A stretch of DNA of 64,000 bases from Xanthomonas sontii (GTDB lineage: Bacteria > Pseudomonadota > Gammaproteobacteria > Xanthomonadales > Xanthomonadaceae). Made by a program: the position numbers and the translations under genes. Every line of letters starts with the position of its first letter. The stretch's first letter is position 1. The stretch is taken from NCBI RefSeq assembly GCF_040529055.1, contig NZ_CP132342.1:3656001-3720000 (forward strand), read 5' to 3'. Below the pieces are notes generated by a model. The model was not told the origin of the DNA and ran no database searches. It saw only the letters and a list, made by a program, of their open reading frames with translations. This document shows positions 25,255 to 32,931 of the stretch, in pieces.

Positions 25255-26439
25255 TCAATCGCCCGGTTGCGTCGCCCTGAAACCCGCATGCCCGCAGGCC
25301 GCGTCGTAGGCGTAGTCGCCCGCGGCGAGCAGGTGACGGCCGCTGTTGATTTGCGCAGGTGGCGTCTTCAGCGGACCGCGCCACTGCACGCTGTCCGGGG
25401 TCGCCGCCTTGCCATCGCCGACCGCAAAGCTGTAACCGAACACCGATTGCCCCTTCGCGTCGACGACGTCGAGCCGCAGCTGGGTGGCATCCGGCACCAC
25501 GCGCGTGGGATGGCCCGCCATCTCCACGGTCTGTTGCAGGCTGGTGGGCGTGGCGGGCGGCACCACCGGGTTGAGCATCATGTAGGACACGCCGGTATCG
25601 GGCAGCAACTTGCCGCAGACGCGGTAGTCGCTGCCGCTGCCGGGAAAGCTGGCGCAGGCACTGGGCGCTTGCCAGTCGCCCGGCGCGTCGGCGGTGGCGG
25701 CGCCGCGCTGCAGTGGCACCAGTGCGAACCCCTTCAGCGCCGGCTGGCTGACGCCCAGGGTGATGCCCTTGGCACTGACGATGTAACCGGGGCTCATGCG
25801 CTGCGCGCGCATCTGCGCCAGGTTGAGGAACGGATTGCGCGCGGCGTCGACGACGCGGTCATAGCCCACGCCCATCATGCCGAAGGTCGGCGAGATGGTG
25901 CTGCAGTTGCGCAGCACCTGGGTGCTGCTGCTCAACGCGGGGCTGCCATCGTAGCCGGCGCAGGTGGCCGGCACCTGTGCCAGCGGCTTGGGTGGCCGGG
26001 CCACGCTGGCGACATCGCAGGTGCACTGCGCGGCCAGCACGGTGATGCGGTCCACCCGCGCGGCGGCGCGTTTGCCGTCGGGCGAGACACCGAGTTGCAT
26101 CGGCACGTCCACGTACTTGCCGGGGTGATATTTGCTGTCGCTCGAGTAAAAGATGTGGCCGGGCGTGCTGGACGCGTCCCAGGCACTGCGCAACGCGTCG
26201 CTCAGCGGCACCACAACGCCGGTGGAACCGGTATCCACCTCCAGCACCTGACTCCCCTTGCTGCGGCCGTCGGCATCGCTGCCGAGCTGCACCCGCACCT
26301 GGTAAGCGAACTTGGGCGTGGCCTTGGAGGCCAACGGCAGGTCCACCGTCTGCGTCTGCAGCGCGCAGGTCTGCGCGGCGGCGGTGGCGCTCGCGGCCAG
26401 GCACAGCGCGGTCCCGCTCCAGCGTGTCCATCGGTTCAT
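25255..26439 (-). CDS. Secreted pepsin-like (bilobal aspartic peptidase-fold) protein
   Basis: This 394-residue protein has a signal peptide (about 22 residues, ending AAAQ). It carries two Asp-Thr-Gly motifs 212 residues apart, VDTGSTGVVVP (about 68-78) and LPDTGVSYMML (about 279-289), and a pepsin-like SPTFGMMGVGYDRV (about 183-196) after the first lobe. Two DTG motifs in one chain is the layout of pepsin-type aspartic peptidases, which are rare in bacteria. The second motif reads DTGV-S rather than DTG-S/T, so activity is uncertain. It may instead belong to the DUF3443-type group, which shares the first motif. It has eight cysteines in the mature part and is likely disulfide-bonded and periplasmic or secreted. 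Confidence 0.65.
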   Translation of the reverse strand: MNRWTRWSGTALCLAASATAAAQTCALQTQTVDLPLASKATPKFAYQVRVQLGSDADGRSKGSQVLEVDTGSTGVVVPLSDALRSAWDASSTPGHIFYSSDSKYHPGKYVDVPMQLGVSPDGKRAAARVDRITVLAAQCTCDVASVARPPKPLAQVPATCAGYDGSPALSSSTQVLRNCSTISPTFGMMGVGYDRVVDAARNPFLNLAQMRAQRMSPGYIVSAKGITLGVSQPALKGFALVPLQRGAATADAPGDWQAPSACASFPGSGSDYRVCGKLLPDTGVSYMMLNPVVPPATPTSLQQTVEMAGHPTRVVPDATQLRLDVVDAKGQSVFGYSFAVGDGKAATPDSVQWRGPLKTPPAQINSGRHLLAAGDYAYDAACGHAGFRATQPGD

Positions 26440-26638
26440 GGCGATGTCTCGTTTGGGTGTGGCGCCATGCTAGAGCGCGGCAGCACGCCCATCGTGCGTG
26501 GATCCGCACGATGCGGCGCTTGTCTACGGCCGCTGGCGTGGCGCTGTGGTCGGCATTCCAGTGACGACGCGACGCCACATGCACACGCGAGACGCGCATC
26601 AGGATCCCGGCAACGCCTGCGCGCGCGCAATCCAGGGT

Positions 26639-26667
26639 TGCCAAGCCGGGGAGCTTGGTACACAATG
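26639..26667 (+). promoter_or_regulatory. Candidate sigma-70 promoter for the small RNA
   Basis: TTGCCA (26639-26644) and CACAAT (26662-26667) are 17 bases apart, predicting a start near 26673. No protein gene follows on this strand before the terminator at 26762-26786. Confidence 0.55.
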
Positions 26668-26672
26668 CAGTC

Positions 26673-26786
26673 CGTTGTGCGCCGGGCTGGTTCAAAAACA
26701 TCTTTTGAATCAATGCGTTGGACGAGAGCCGCAAGGCATCGTCCGGTTCCCGCCGCAAGGGCCCCGGCAGCGGGGCTTTGTTTTGT
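26673..26786 (+). ncRNA. Candidate structured small RNA with three hairpins
   Basis: About 114 bases between a promoter-like pair and a rho-independent terminator contain three perfect or near-perfect stems. TTCAAAA/TTTTGAA spans 26692-26710. A stem of GGACGA/TCGTCC closes an inner GCC-GCAA-GGC with a GNRA tetraloop (26721-26745). The terminator stem GCCCCG/CGGGGC with loop GCAG spans 26762-26777 and is followed by TTTGTTTT. No reading frame with a ribosome site is present. The stacked helices, tetraloop and own terminator argue for a stable trans-acting or protein-binding RNA rather than a leader, since the next gene is tRNA-Cys. I do not recognise a named family. Confidence 0.6.
26762..26786 (+). 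terminator. Rho-independent terminator of the candidate small RNA
   Basis: A perfect 6-bp GC stem (GCCCCG/CGGGGC) with a four-base loop is followed by TTTGTTTTG, in the gap just before tRNA-Cys. Confidence 0.8.
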
Positions 26787-26824
26787 CGGACGCCACAGGC
26801 GTTGCGGCGAGACGTCAGTCCACC

Positions 26825-26898
26825 GGCCTGGTGGCAGAGTGGTTATGCAGCGGACTGCAAATCCGCGTACGCCGGTTCAATTCCGACCCAGGCCTCCA
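26825..26898 (+). tRNA. tRNA-Cys (anticodon GCA)
   Basis: This is a 74-base cloverleaf with acceptor GGCCTGG/CCAGGCC, anticodon GCA in the loop CTGCAAA, T-arm CCGGTTCAATTCCGA and encoded CCA. It lies 39 bases after the small-RNA terminator. Confidence 0.97.
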
Positions 26899-26913
26899 TC
26901 TTGTTTCGACGCC

Positions 26914-26938
26914 ATGGGCCGCTTGCTGCGGCCCATTT
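26914..26938 (+). terminator. Terminator hairpin after tRNA-Cys
   Basis: ATGGGCCGC and GCGGCCCAT form a perfect 9-bp stem with loop TTGCT and a short T-run, 15 bases after the tRNA. Confidence 0.75.
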
Positions 26939-27090
26939 GCGTTGGTGGCTTGCGGTGCGATCGCCTGCCCCACGCAGGCGCCGCGATCGCGCTGCACCTG
27001 CCCGCCTTCACTTCGCGTACGCAGTACCGCCGACGCCGCATTTAGACCGGCCTGCATAGGGTCGATGTTCCGCCCGACCTGCCGATCGCG

Positions 27091-28380
27091 ATGACCCCAC
27101 CCGCCGCGCATGCCGAGCCCGCGCCTACCCGGCGGCGCGTGCTGTTCCGTCTGCTGGGGTCCGGCGTGGTCACCGGCGCCGCCGACGACGATCCGTCCGC
27201 CATCGGCACCTACGCCAGCGCCGGCGCGCGCTACGGCTTCGCGTTCCTGTGGATCGCGCCGGTGCTGTTGCCGATGATGTACCTGGTGGTCTACCTGTCG
27301 GCGAAGCTGGGGCGGGTGACCGGCAAGGGGCTGTTCGCGATCATCCGCGACCGCTATCCGCGCTGGGTGCTGTACCCGGCCGTCGGGTTCGCCTTCGCCG
27401 GCAACGTGATCGAAGCGGCGACCAATCTCGGCGGCATCGGCGCGGCGCTGAACCTGCTGATCCCGCTGCCGGTGCCGGCGATCGTGGTCGCAGCGGCGCT
27501 GGCGATCTTCCTGCTGCAATTCTTCGGGTCCTACCGCCTGCTGAAACGGATCTTCCGCTGGCTGGCGCTGGCGCTGTTCGCCTACGTGGCCGCTGCGCTG
27601 CTGGCGCGCCCCGACCTGCGCCAGGTGTTGCGCGGCACCTTGGTGCCGTACGCCGAGTTCAGCCGGGAGTATCTGTCGATGATCGTCGCCTGCATCGGCA
27701 CCTCGTTGTCGGCCTATATCTTCACCTGGCAGTCCAACCAGGAAGTGGAAGAACAGATCGCCGCCGGACGGCGCAGCGTGGCCGCGCGCCAGGGCGCCAG
27801 CGCCGGCGAACTGCGCCGCACCCGTCGCGACGTCCTGGTGGGCATGCTGTTCTCCAACATCATCCTGTACTTCATCCTGCTCTCCACCGCCGCCACCCTG
27901 CACCGCTCCGGCCAGACCGAGATCGCCACGGCGGCACAGGCCGCGGCCGCGCTGGAGCCGTTGGCCGGGCCCGCGGCCAAGTGGCTGTTCGCGCTGGGCG
28001 TGGTCGGGGTGGGCTTCCTGGCGGTCCCGGTGATGACCACCGGCGCTGCCTACGACCTGGTGCAGGGCATCGGCCACAAGGGCAGCCTGCACGCACAGCC
28101 GCGCGAGGCGAAGCTGTTCTACGCGACCATCGCGCTGGTCACGGCGATCGCGGTGGGGCTGAACTTCCTCGGCGTCAACCCGATGAAGGCGCTGGTGCTG
28201 TCTGGCATCGTGCAAGGCATGACGGTCCCGCCGTTGCTGTTGCTGATGATGCGGATGAGCAACGACCGCACGCTGATGCGCGGCCGCGTCAACAGCCGCC
28301 TCACCAACGCGCTCGGCTGGATCGCCGTGACGGTGACCTTCGCCGCCGGCGCCTGCCTGCTGGTCACGCTGCTGCGGTAG
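27091..28380 (+). CDS. NRAMP-family divalent metal transporter
   Basis: This 429-residue inner-membrane protein has about eleven hydrophobic segments and the NRAMP metal-site region TGAADDDPSAIGTYASAGA (about 28-46), where the canonical DPGN reads DPSA. The second half-site region is PVMTTGAAYDL near 320. The family moves Mn2+, Fe2+ or, in divergent branches, Mg2+ by proton coupling or uniport. The loss of Asn and the replaced Gly suggest a branch distinct from MntH, so the metal is uncertain. It stands alone; no riboswitch-like or Fur/MntR-type site was evident upstream. Confidence 0.85.
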   Translation: MTPPAAHAEPAPTRRRVLFRLLGSGVVTGAADDDPSAIGTYASAGARYGFAFLWIAPVLLPMMYLVVYLSAKLGRVTGKGLFAIIRDRYPRWVLYPAVGFAFAGNVIEAATNLGGIGAALNLLIPLPVPAIVVAAALAIFLLQFFGSYRLLKRIFRWLALALFAYVAAALLARPDLRQVLRGTLVPYAEFSREYLSMIVACIGTSLSAYIFTWQSNQEVEEQIAAGRRSVAARQGASAGELRRTRRDVLVGMLFSNIILYFILLSTAATLHRSGQTEIATAAQAAAALEPLAGPAAKWLFALGVVGVGFLAVPVMTTGAAYDLVQGIGHKGSLHAQPREAKLFYATIALVTAIAVGLNFLGVNPMKALVLSGIVQGMTVPPLLLLMMRMSNDRTLMRGRVNSRLTNALGWIAVTVTFAAGACLLVTLLR

Positions 28381-28527
28381 GCGCGCAAAAGCTGCGCGAC
28401 TGAAAAACTTTCGCTGGCGCGCGCCGCTGGCTGCGCGGCGCAGGGCGCAACGACGCACTGGGAGGGAAGAAGAAGATGCTGGCACGCGTCCTGCGTCCAC
28501 AAGGCATCCGCTTTCGGCCGCACCGCG

Positions 28528-29112
28528 ATGATCCTCAGCTTTCTGCAATCCCGCCTGCCCGCCTGGCCGGTGCAGGATCCCGTCACCGCCGGACGTACCA
28601 GCGAGATCGCTGCCGGCCAGCAAGCGCAGATCCTGGTGCTGTGGGGCGGCGAAGTGCGCAACGAGCGCGCCCTGTTCGGGCGCCGCGATGCGCCGCAGGA
28701 TCCGCTGATCACCAGCGAACGTCGCGAACGCGCCTGGCAGGGCGCGCAGACCGCGGTGTGGGAAACGCAGCGCTGCCTGGTGCCGATCGCCGGCTTCCGC
28801 AGCGCCGACGCCGCGCGTGGCGGCCCCTGGATCTGCGAAGACCCGGGTCCGCTGTTCGCCGCCGGGTTGCGCAGCAGCATGCAGACCCAGGAGGGCTTTC
28901 ATCTCTCCTGCTTCTCACTGCTCACCGAGGCACCTGCAGTGCCCGCACTGCCGGACGAAGTGCCGGTCCTGATCGGCGCCGACGACGTCATCGAATGGCT
29001 GTACCTGGATGGGCAGGACGCATTGCGGCGACTGGATGTCGCGCAGCAGCGGCGCTTCGTCAGCGTCGATGCCCTGCTGCGCGGTCCGTTGCCACCCGAG
29101 CGCATGCATTGA
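28528..29112 (+). CDS. Degenerate SRAP (SOS response-associated peptidase) domain protein
   Basis: This 194-residue protein is recognisable as an SRAP/HMCES-like domain by the order of conserved elements: RCLVPIAGF (about 82-90) for the family's RCLVPADGF, LFAAGLRSS (about 109-117) for FAGLW, FHLSCFSLLTEAPA (about 124-137), and PDEVPVLIGADDVIEWL (about 142-158) for DRMPVIL..W. SRAP proteins crosslink to abasic sites in single-stranded DNA through Cys2. Here the MCGR start, the YEW glutamate and the catalytic histidine are all missing, so crosslinking and protease activity are probably lost. No upstream in-frame start restores them. Confidence 0.65.
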   Translation: MILSFLQSRLPAWPVQDPVTAGRTSEIAAGQQAQILVLWGGEVRNERALFGRRDAPQDPLITSERRERAWQGAQTAVWETQRCLVPIAGFRSADAARGGPWICEDPGPLFAAGLRSSMQTQEGFHLSCFSLLTEAPAVPALPDEVPVLIGADDVIEWLYLDGQDALRRLDVAQQRRFVSVDALLRGPLPPERMH

Positions 29113-29219
29113 GCGCAGCCGCGCGCGGTCGGGAATGTGCCGGATGCCGCAGGCAGGATACGGCGTCGCGCACAGGCGGTGCTGCAGAGCTGCTCCATGG
29201 ACACGCGCGTTGCACACAT

Positions 29220-29248
29220 TGCTGAAGCGACCCGAATCCGCTTCAGCA
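29220..29248. promoter_or_regulatory. Long perfect inverted repeat upstream of the sigma-54 activator gene
   Basis: TGCTGAAGCG and CGCTTCAGCA are perfect complements 9 bases apart, about 90 bases before the activator's start. It may be an operator (autoregulation) or a terminator of the upstream gene, though no T-run follows. Confidence 0.45.
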
Positions 29249-29336
29249 TGATGAGGGCTCGAATCAGGACGTTTTCGCCTTGCGCTCACACATGCGGAGG
29301 ACGATGGAATGACCTGATTCGCGGAGTACAACCCGC

Positions 29337-30668
29337 ATGACCAAACCCCTGCTTGCGATCGTGGATGGCAACAGTTCGTTGTCGGACCATGTGTCCACCT
29401 TCTCCCAGCGCCGCGGCCTGGCGCTGACCCGCCTGCCCTCGCTCGAACACGCGCGGCACTGGCTGCAGCAACAACGCGCCGACCTGCTGCTGCTCGACGG
29501 CGACGCCGAGCGCGGCGCGGCGATGGACCTGATCAACGGCCTGGCCGGCCGCTCGGACGCGCGCGTGGTGCTGCTGGCCACCGAGGCGCAGATGCCGAAA
29601 TGGCGCGGGCTGGCCGGCGACAGCGTGGAGCTGCTGCAGCGGCCGCTGCCGTGGACGCAGTTCGACGGCCTGCTCGATCAGATCCTGTGCCGCCTGCCGC
29701 CGCGGCGCGGGATGGCACGCTTCGGCCTGGTCGGCGAATGCGCGGCGATCGCGCGCGTGCAGCGCGACATCGCCCGCGTCGCGCCGTTGGACATCTCGGT
29801 GTTGGTCGCCGGCGAAACCGGCACCGGCAAGGAACTGCTGGCCAAGGCCATCCACGAGGCCAGCGGCCGCAGCGGGCGCCTGGTCGCGGTGAACTGCGGC
29901 GCGATTCCGCCGGAACTGCTCGCCAGCCAGCTGTTCGGCCACGAGCGCGGCAGCTTCACCGGCGCCAACCAGCGCCACGCCGGCTATTTCGAACAGGCGC
30001 AGGGCGGCACGCTGTTCCTGGACGAGATCGGCGAGATGGCGCCGGAACTGCAGGTGTACCTGCTGCGTTGCCTGGAAACCGGCGCGATCACCCGCGTCGG
30101 CAGCGACGCGGAAGTCCGCCTCGACGTGCGCATCGTCGCCGCCACCCACCGCGACCTGCTGGGCGAGGCCAGCACCTTGCGCCGCGACCTGTATTACCGG
30201 CTGTCGCAGTACGTCATCGAGTTGCCGCCGCTGCGCGAGCGCGGCGACGACGTGCACCTGATCGCCGACACGCTGCTGGACACGCTCAATCGTCGCTATG
30301 GGACCAGCAAGCAGTTCGACACGTTCTCGCGGACCGTGCTGGGACGGCACCGTTGGCCGGGCAACGTGCGCGAACTCTCCAGCGCAGTGACGCGCGGCTA
30401 TTACCGTGCCGACGGCGAGGTGGTGACCATCGAGCCGCTGCTGCACGGCGAGGTGCCCATGGCGCAAGACGTGCCTTGCCACTGCGGCAACACCGGCGAC
30501 GCGGTGACGTTCCGCGTGGGCACGCCGCTGAAGCAGATCGAACAGGAGATGCTGGTGCGCACCCTGCGCATCACCGGCGGCGACAAGTCCGCGGCGGCGC
30601 GCAGCCTGGGCATCAGCGTGCGTACCATCTACAACCTGATGTCGCGCGGCGACCGTGACGTCAACTGA
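29337..30668 (+). CDS. Sigma-54-dependent transcriptional activator with degenerate receiver domain
   Basis: This 443-residue bacterial enhancer-binding protein has an N-terminal receiver-like domain (about 1-115, with IVDGN instead of an acidic pair but an Asp at about 54). An AAA+ core follows: Walker A GETGTGKE at 159-166, sigma-54 contact loop GSFTGA at 205-210 and Walker B LFLDE at 226-230. A Fis-type helix-turn-helix ends it (SAAARSLGISVRTIYNLMS, about 415-433). GSFTGA instead of GAFTGA is a tolerated variant. It would remodel sigma-54 RNA polymerase at -24/-12 promoters. The convergent glycan operon has just such a promoter (42579-42593), which makes it the likely target. Confidence 0.92.
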   Translation: MTKPLLAIVDGNSSLSDHVSTFSQRRGLALTRLPSLEHARHWLQQQRADLLLLDGDAERGAAMDLINGLAGRSDARVVLLATEAQMPKWRGLAGDSVELLQRPLPWTQFDGLLDQILCRLPPRRGMARFGLVGECAAIARVQRDIARVAPLDISVLVAGETGTGKELLAKAIHEASGRSGRLVAVNCGAIPPELLASQLFGHERGSFTGANQRHAGYFEQAQGGTLFLDEIGEMAPELQVYLLRCLETGAITRVGSDAEVRLDVRIVAATHRDLLGEASTLRRDLYYRLSQYVIELPPLRERGDDVHLIADTLLDTLNRRYGTSKQFDTFSRTVLGRHRWPGNVRELSSAVTRGYYRADGEVVTIEPLLHGEVPMAQDVPCHCGNTGDAVTFRVGTPLKQIEQEMLVRTLRITGGDKSAAARSLGISVRTIYNLMSRGDRDVN

Positions 30669-30671
30669 GCG

Positions 30672-30704
30672 CGGCAGGGCGCGCCGTCGCGGCGCGCCCT
30701 GCCG
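30672..30704. terminator. Very stable 15-bp hairpin between convergent genes
   Basis: CGGCAGGGCGCGCCG and CGGCGCGCCCTGCCG form a perfect 15-bp stem with loop TCG, four bases after the activator stop and 40 bases before the methyltransferase stop. It is probably a bidirectional terminator without a U-tract. Confidence 0.65.
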
Positions 30705-30745
30705 GGCGATCTGCAGCCACGGCGGTCAGTGCGCGGCCGGGCGGA

Positions 30746-31525
30746 TCAGTCCAGGCCGCAGGCCGCGCGCAGTTCCTCTTCGATCGGTGCGACCTGGCCG
30801 GGCGGCCGCTGCTGCGGCCGGCATAGGTAGGTTTCCTCGGCGATGCGCGCGTCCACCGCGAACCCCGCGCTGCGCAGCATGGCTTCCACGCCGGCATGGT
30901 TCGGTGCCCACCAGTTGGTGGGATCGTCGGCCAGGCGATGCTCGATGAAGGCCATCTTCGGCCAGCCGGGCTCGCACATGCGCCCGCGCTCTAGCATGCC
31001 GATGTCGCGCGGCGCCGGATAGACCTCCTCGCCGGGCATGGTCATGGTCTGCAACACCAGCATGCGGCGACACAGGCGACGCACGATGTCCAGGGCCAGC
31101 AGCGGATGCCGCAGGTGGTACAGCACGCCCATCATCCACACCAGGTCGTACTGCTCGGCTTCGCGCGCCAGCGCATACAGCTGCATCTGCCGGAAACGCA
31201 CGTGGCGCTCCAGCCCGAACTGCGCCGCTGCCCATTGCGCCTGCCGCAGGTAGTGCGGATTCATGTCGATCGCCACCACCTCGGCGCCGCGCCTGGCCAG
31301 CTCGAAGCTGTAGAAGCCGGCGTTGCAGCCGATGTCCAGCACCCGCCAACCGCGAAGATCGGCCGGGACATGCGGCGCGATCTGCCGCCACTTGCAGGCC
31401 GGGAAATCGCCGTACGGATGCGTCGGCAGGGTCTGCCGGCCATCGGGCAGGTGCAGGTTGTGGAACCACGGCCCCAGCGCCTGCATCGGATCGACCGGGT
31501 CGAGGGACGGAACGGCGGATTGCAT
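30746..31525 (-). CDS. SAM-dependent methyltransferase (TIGR04290/mo5U34-like)
   Basis: This 259-residue class I methyltransferase has SAM motif I VLDIGCNAGFYSFELA (about 62-77), motif II EVVAIDMNPHYL, and DLVWMMGVLYHLRHPLLALD. The N-terminal WFHNLHLPDGRQT and the VLYHLRHP stretch resemble CmoB-like enzymes and the TIGR04290 family, which is found with glycan gene clusters. The substrate is probably a sugar or glycoconjugate rather than tRNA, given its place as the last gene of the glycan operon, 31 bases after the 90-residue gene. The start ATG at 31525 was chosen over the in-frame extension, which shadows the upstream gene. Confidence 0.82.
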   Translation of the reverse strand: MQSAVPSLDPVDPMQALGPWFHNLHLPDGRQTLPTHPYGDFPACKWRQIAPHVPADLRGWRVLDIGCNAGFYSFELARRGAEVVAIDMNPHYLRQAQWAAAQFGLERHVRFRQMQLYALAREAEQYDLVWMMGVLYHLRHPLLALDIVRRLCRRMLVLQTMTMPGEEVYPAPRDIGMLERGRMCEPGWPKMAFIEHRLADDPTNWWAPNHAGVEAMLRSAGFAVDARIAEETYLCRPQQRPPGQVAPIEEELRAACGLD

Positions 31526-31556
31526 GGCGGTCTCCCGGGAAGGCGCCGAGCGCGGC

Positions 31557-31829
31557 TCAGCGGTTGACGAACTTGAAGAAGCGGCTCTGGCTGCCGTCGC
31601 TGGTCTTCTCCTGATACAGGAAGGCCAGCTCTTCTTCTTCGAACTTGTCGAAGAAGTCGTCCCAGCTGATTTCTTCCAGCGCCGCATCGTCGCGGAACAG
31701 GATGCGCAGCACGCCGGCATCCTCGTCGGCTTCGGTGCCGCGCACGCTGGCCGGACGGCCGCTGCGCGCCTCGGCCCAGCGGCGGATCTCGTCGTGATCG
31801 GTGGTGGTCTTGGCGTCATGCGAGGGCAT
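31557..31829 (-). CDS. Small conserved acidic protein in the glycan operon
   Basis: This 90-residue protein is acidic and soluble: HDEIRRWAEARSGRPASV, then RILFRDDAALEEISWDDFF and DKFEEEELAFLYQEKT. I associate this pattern with short proteins often mis-annotated as 1,4-alpha-glucan branching enzyme, although no glycosidase domain is possible at this size. Its start overlaps the upstream glycosyltransferase by 14 bases. The structured motif with Trp/Phe and a run of acidic residues may bind a partner protein. The function is unknown. Confidence 0.7.
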   Translation of the reverse strand: MPSHDAKTTTDHDEIRRWAEARSGRPASVRGTEADEDAGVLRILFRDDAALEEISWDDFFDKFEEEELAFLYQEKTSDGSQSRFFKFVNR

Positions 31830-32931
31830 GCGAGGATCTCCTGGCGGAGGTGGATGGCGCCGCGTCGGCGACGCGGTCGAGGGCATCGTGCAGGGCCTGC
31901 GCGCGATGCGCGGCGGTGTGTTCGGCGAGCACGCGGCGGCGCCCCGCCTCGCCGATCGCCATGCGCTGCGCTTCCGGCAGCTCGCGGAGCCAGCCCAGTA
32001 CGTCGGCCGCACGCCGTGCGATCAGGATTTCCCTGCCAGGCGCGAACAGCGTTTCCAGGCCTTCCCAGGGATCGGAGATGATCGGCGTGGCGCAGGCCGC
32101 CGCTTCGAACAGGCGCACGCTGGGCGACCAGCCGGCCAGCACCATGTCGGCACGGGTCAGATTGAGGGTGAAGCGCTGCTGGTTGTAGAAGTCCATATGC
32201 TGCGCCGGCGGCAGGTGCGCGCAGCGCTGCACGTTGTCCGGCCAGACGATGTGCGGCGGATACAGCGGACCGGCGATCACGAAGCGGCCCTGCGGCCAGG
32301 CCAGCGCCGGCTGCAGCAACAGCCGCTCCAGCGGCGGCTGGCGGTCGTCGCTGTAGGTGCCCATGTAGCCCAGGTCGTAACGATGCGCCTGCGGCTGCGG
32401 CCGGTATTGCTCCGGATCGAACGCGCAGTACAGCGGCACCGCGCGCGGCGCGCCGTAGACGCGTTCCAAGCGTTGCAGGGTCGGGCCGCCGGTGAAGGAC
32501 AGATACAGGTCATAGTGCGGAATCAGCGCCGGCGACAGGTAGGCGCAGTCGCCGCGCTGCAGCGCCGTCAGGGTCACCGGGGTGTCGATGTCGTAGAACG
32601 CGACCACGCCGCGCGCGGTCTGCTGCACCCACGTGCCCACGGCGATGCCGTTGGGCACGTAGGAACCCACGATCACCAGGTCCGCCGCGGCGATCGCGGC
32701 GGCGTGCCGATCCTGCAGTTCCTCGAGGCTGGCATACAGCACCGGCGCGCACGGCAACTGCGCCGGCGGATCCTGGTGCTCGGCGTACCAAGGCACGTCG
32801 CGCTCCAGGAACAGCACGCGGTCGCCGCGCGCCTGCAGCGCGGCGATCAGTCCGCGGTAGGTGGTGGCATGGCCGTTGCCCCAGGACGAGCGCAGGCTCA
32901 GGCCGAGGATGACGATATCGCGCGCGGCCAT
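31816..32931 (-). CDS. CgeB-like glycosyltransferase, third of three tandem copies
   Basis: This 371-residue GT-B-fold protein has no signal peptide. The N-terminal motif SSWGNGHATTYRGLIAAL (about 14-31) and the C-terminal donor-site block RLFEAAACATPIISDPWEG followed by APGREILIA are shared, in the same places, with the two preceding genes, so these are ancient tandem duplicates. The family (CgeB/DUF3880-like) includes spore-coat and surface glycan transferases with unknown sugar specificity. The start ATG at 32931 overlaps the stop of the second copy by one base. Confidence 0.8.
   Translation of the reverse strand: MAARDIVILGLSLRSSWGNGHATTYRGLIAALQARGDRVLFLERDVPWYAEHQDPPAQLPCAPVLYASLEELQDRHAAAIAAADLVIVGSYVPNGIAVGTWVQQTARGVVAFYDIDTPVTLTALQRGDCAYLSPALIPHYDLYLSFTGGPTLQRLERVYGAPRAVPLYCAFDPEQYRPQPQAHRYDLGYMGTYSDDRQPPLERLLLQPALAWPQGRFVIAGPLYPPHIVWPDNVQRCAHLPPAQHMDFYNQQRFTLNLTRADMVLAGWSPSVRLFEAAACATPIISDPWEGLETLFAPGREILIARRAADVLGWLRELPEAQRMAIGEAGRRRVLAEHTAAHRAQALHDALDRVADAAPSTSARRSSHALA

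Noticed and set aside
26815..28902. 695-codon minus-strand open frame
   Set aside because: It covers tRNA-Cys and the antisense of the transporter and SRAP genes; it is rich in Gln/His/Ala/Arg as shadows usually are.
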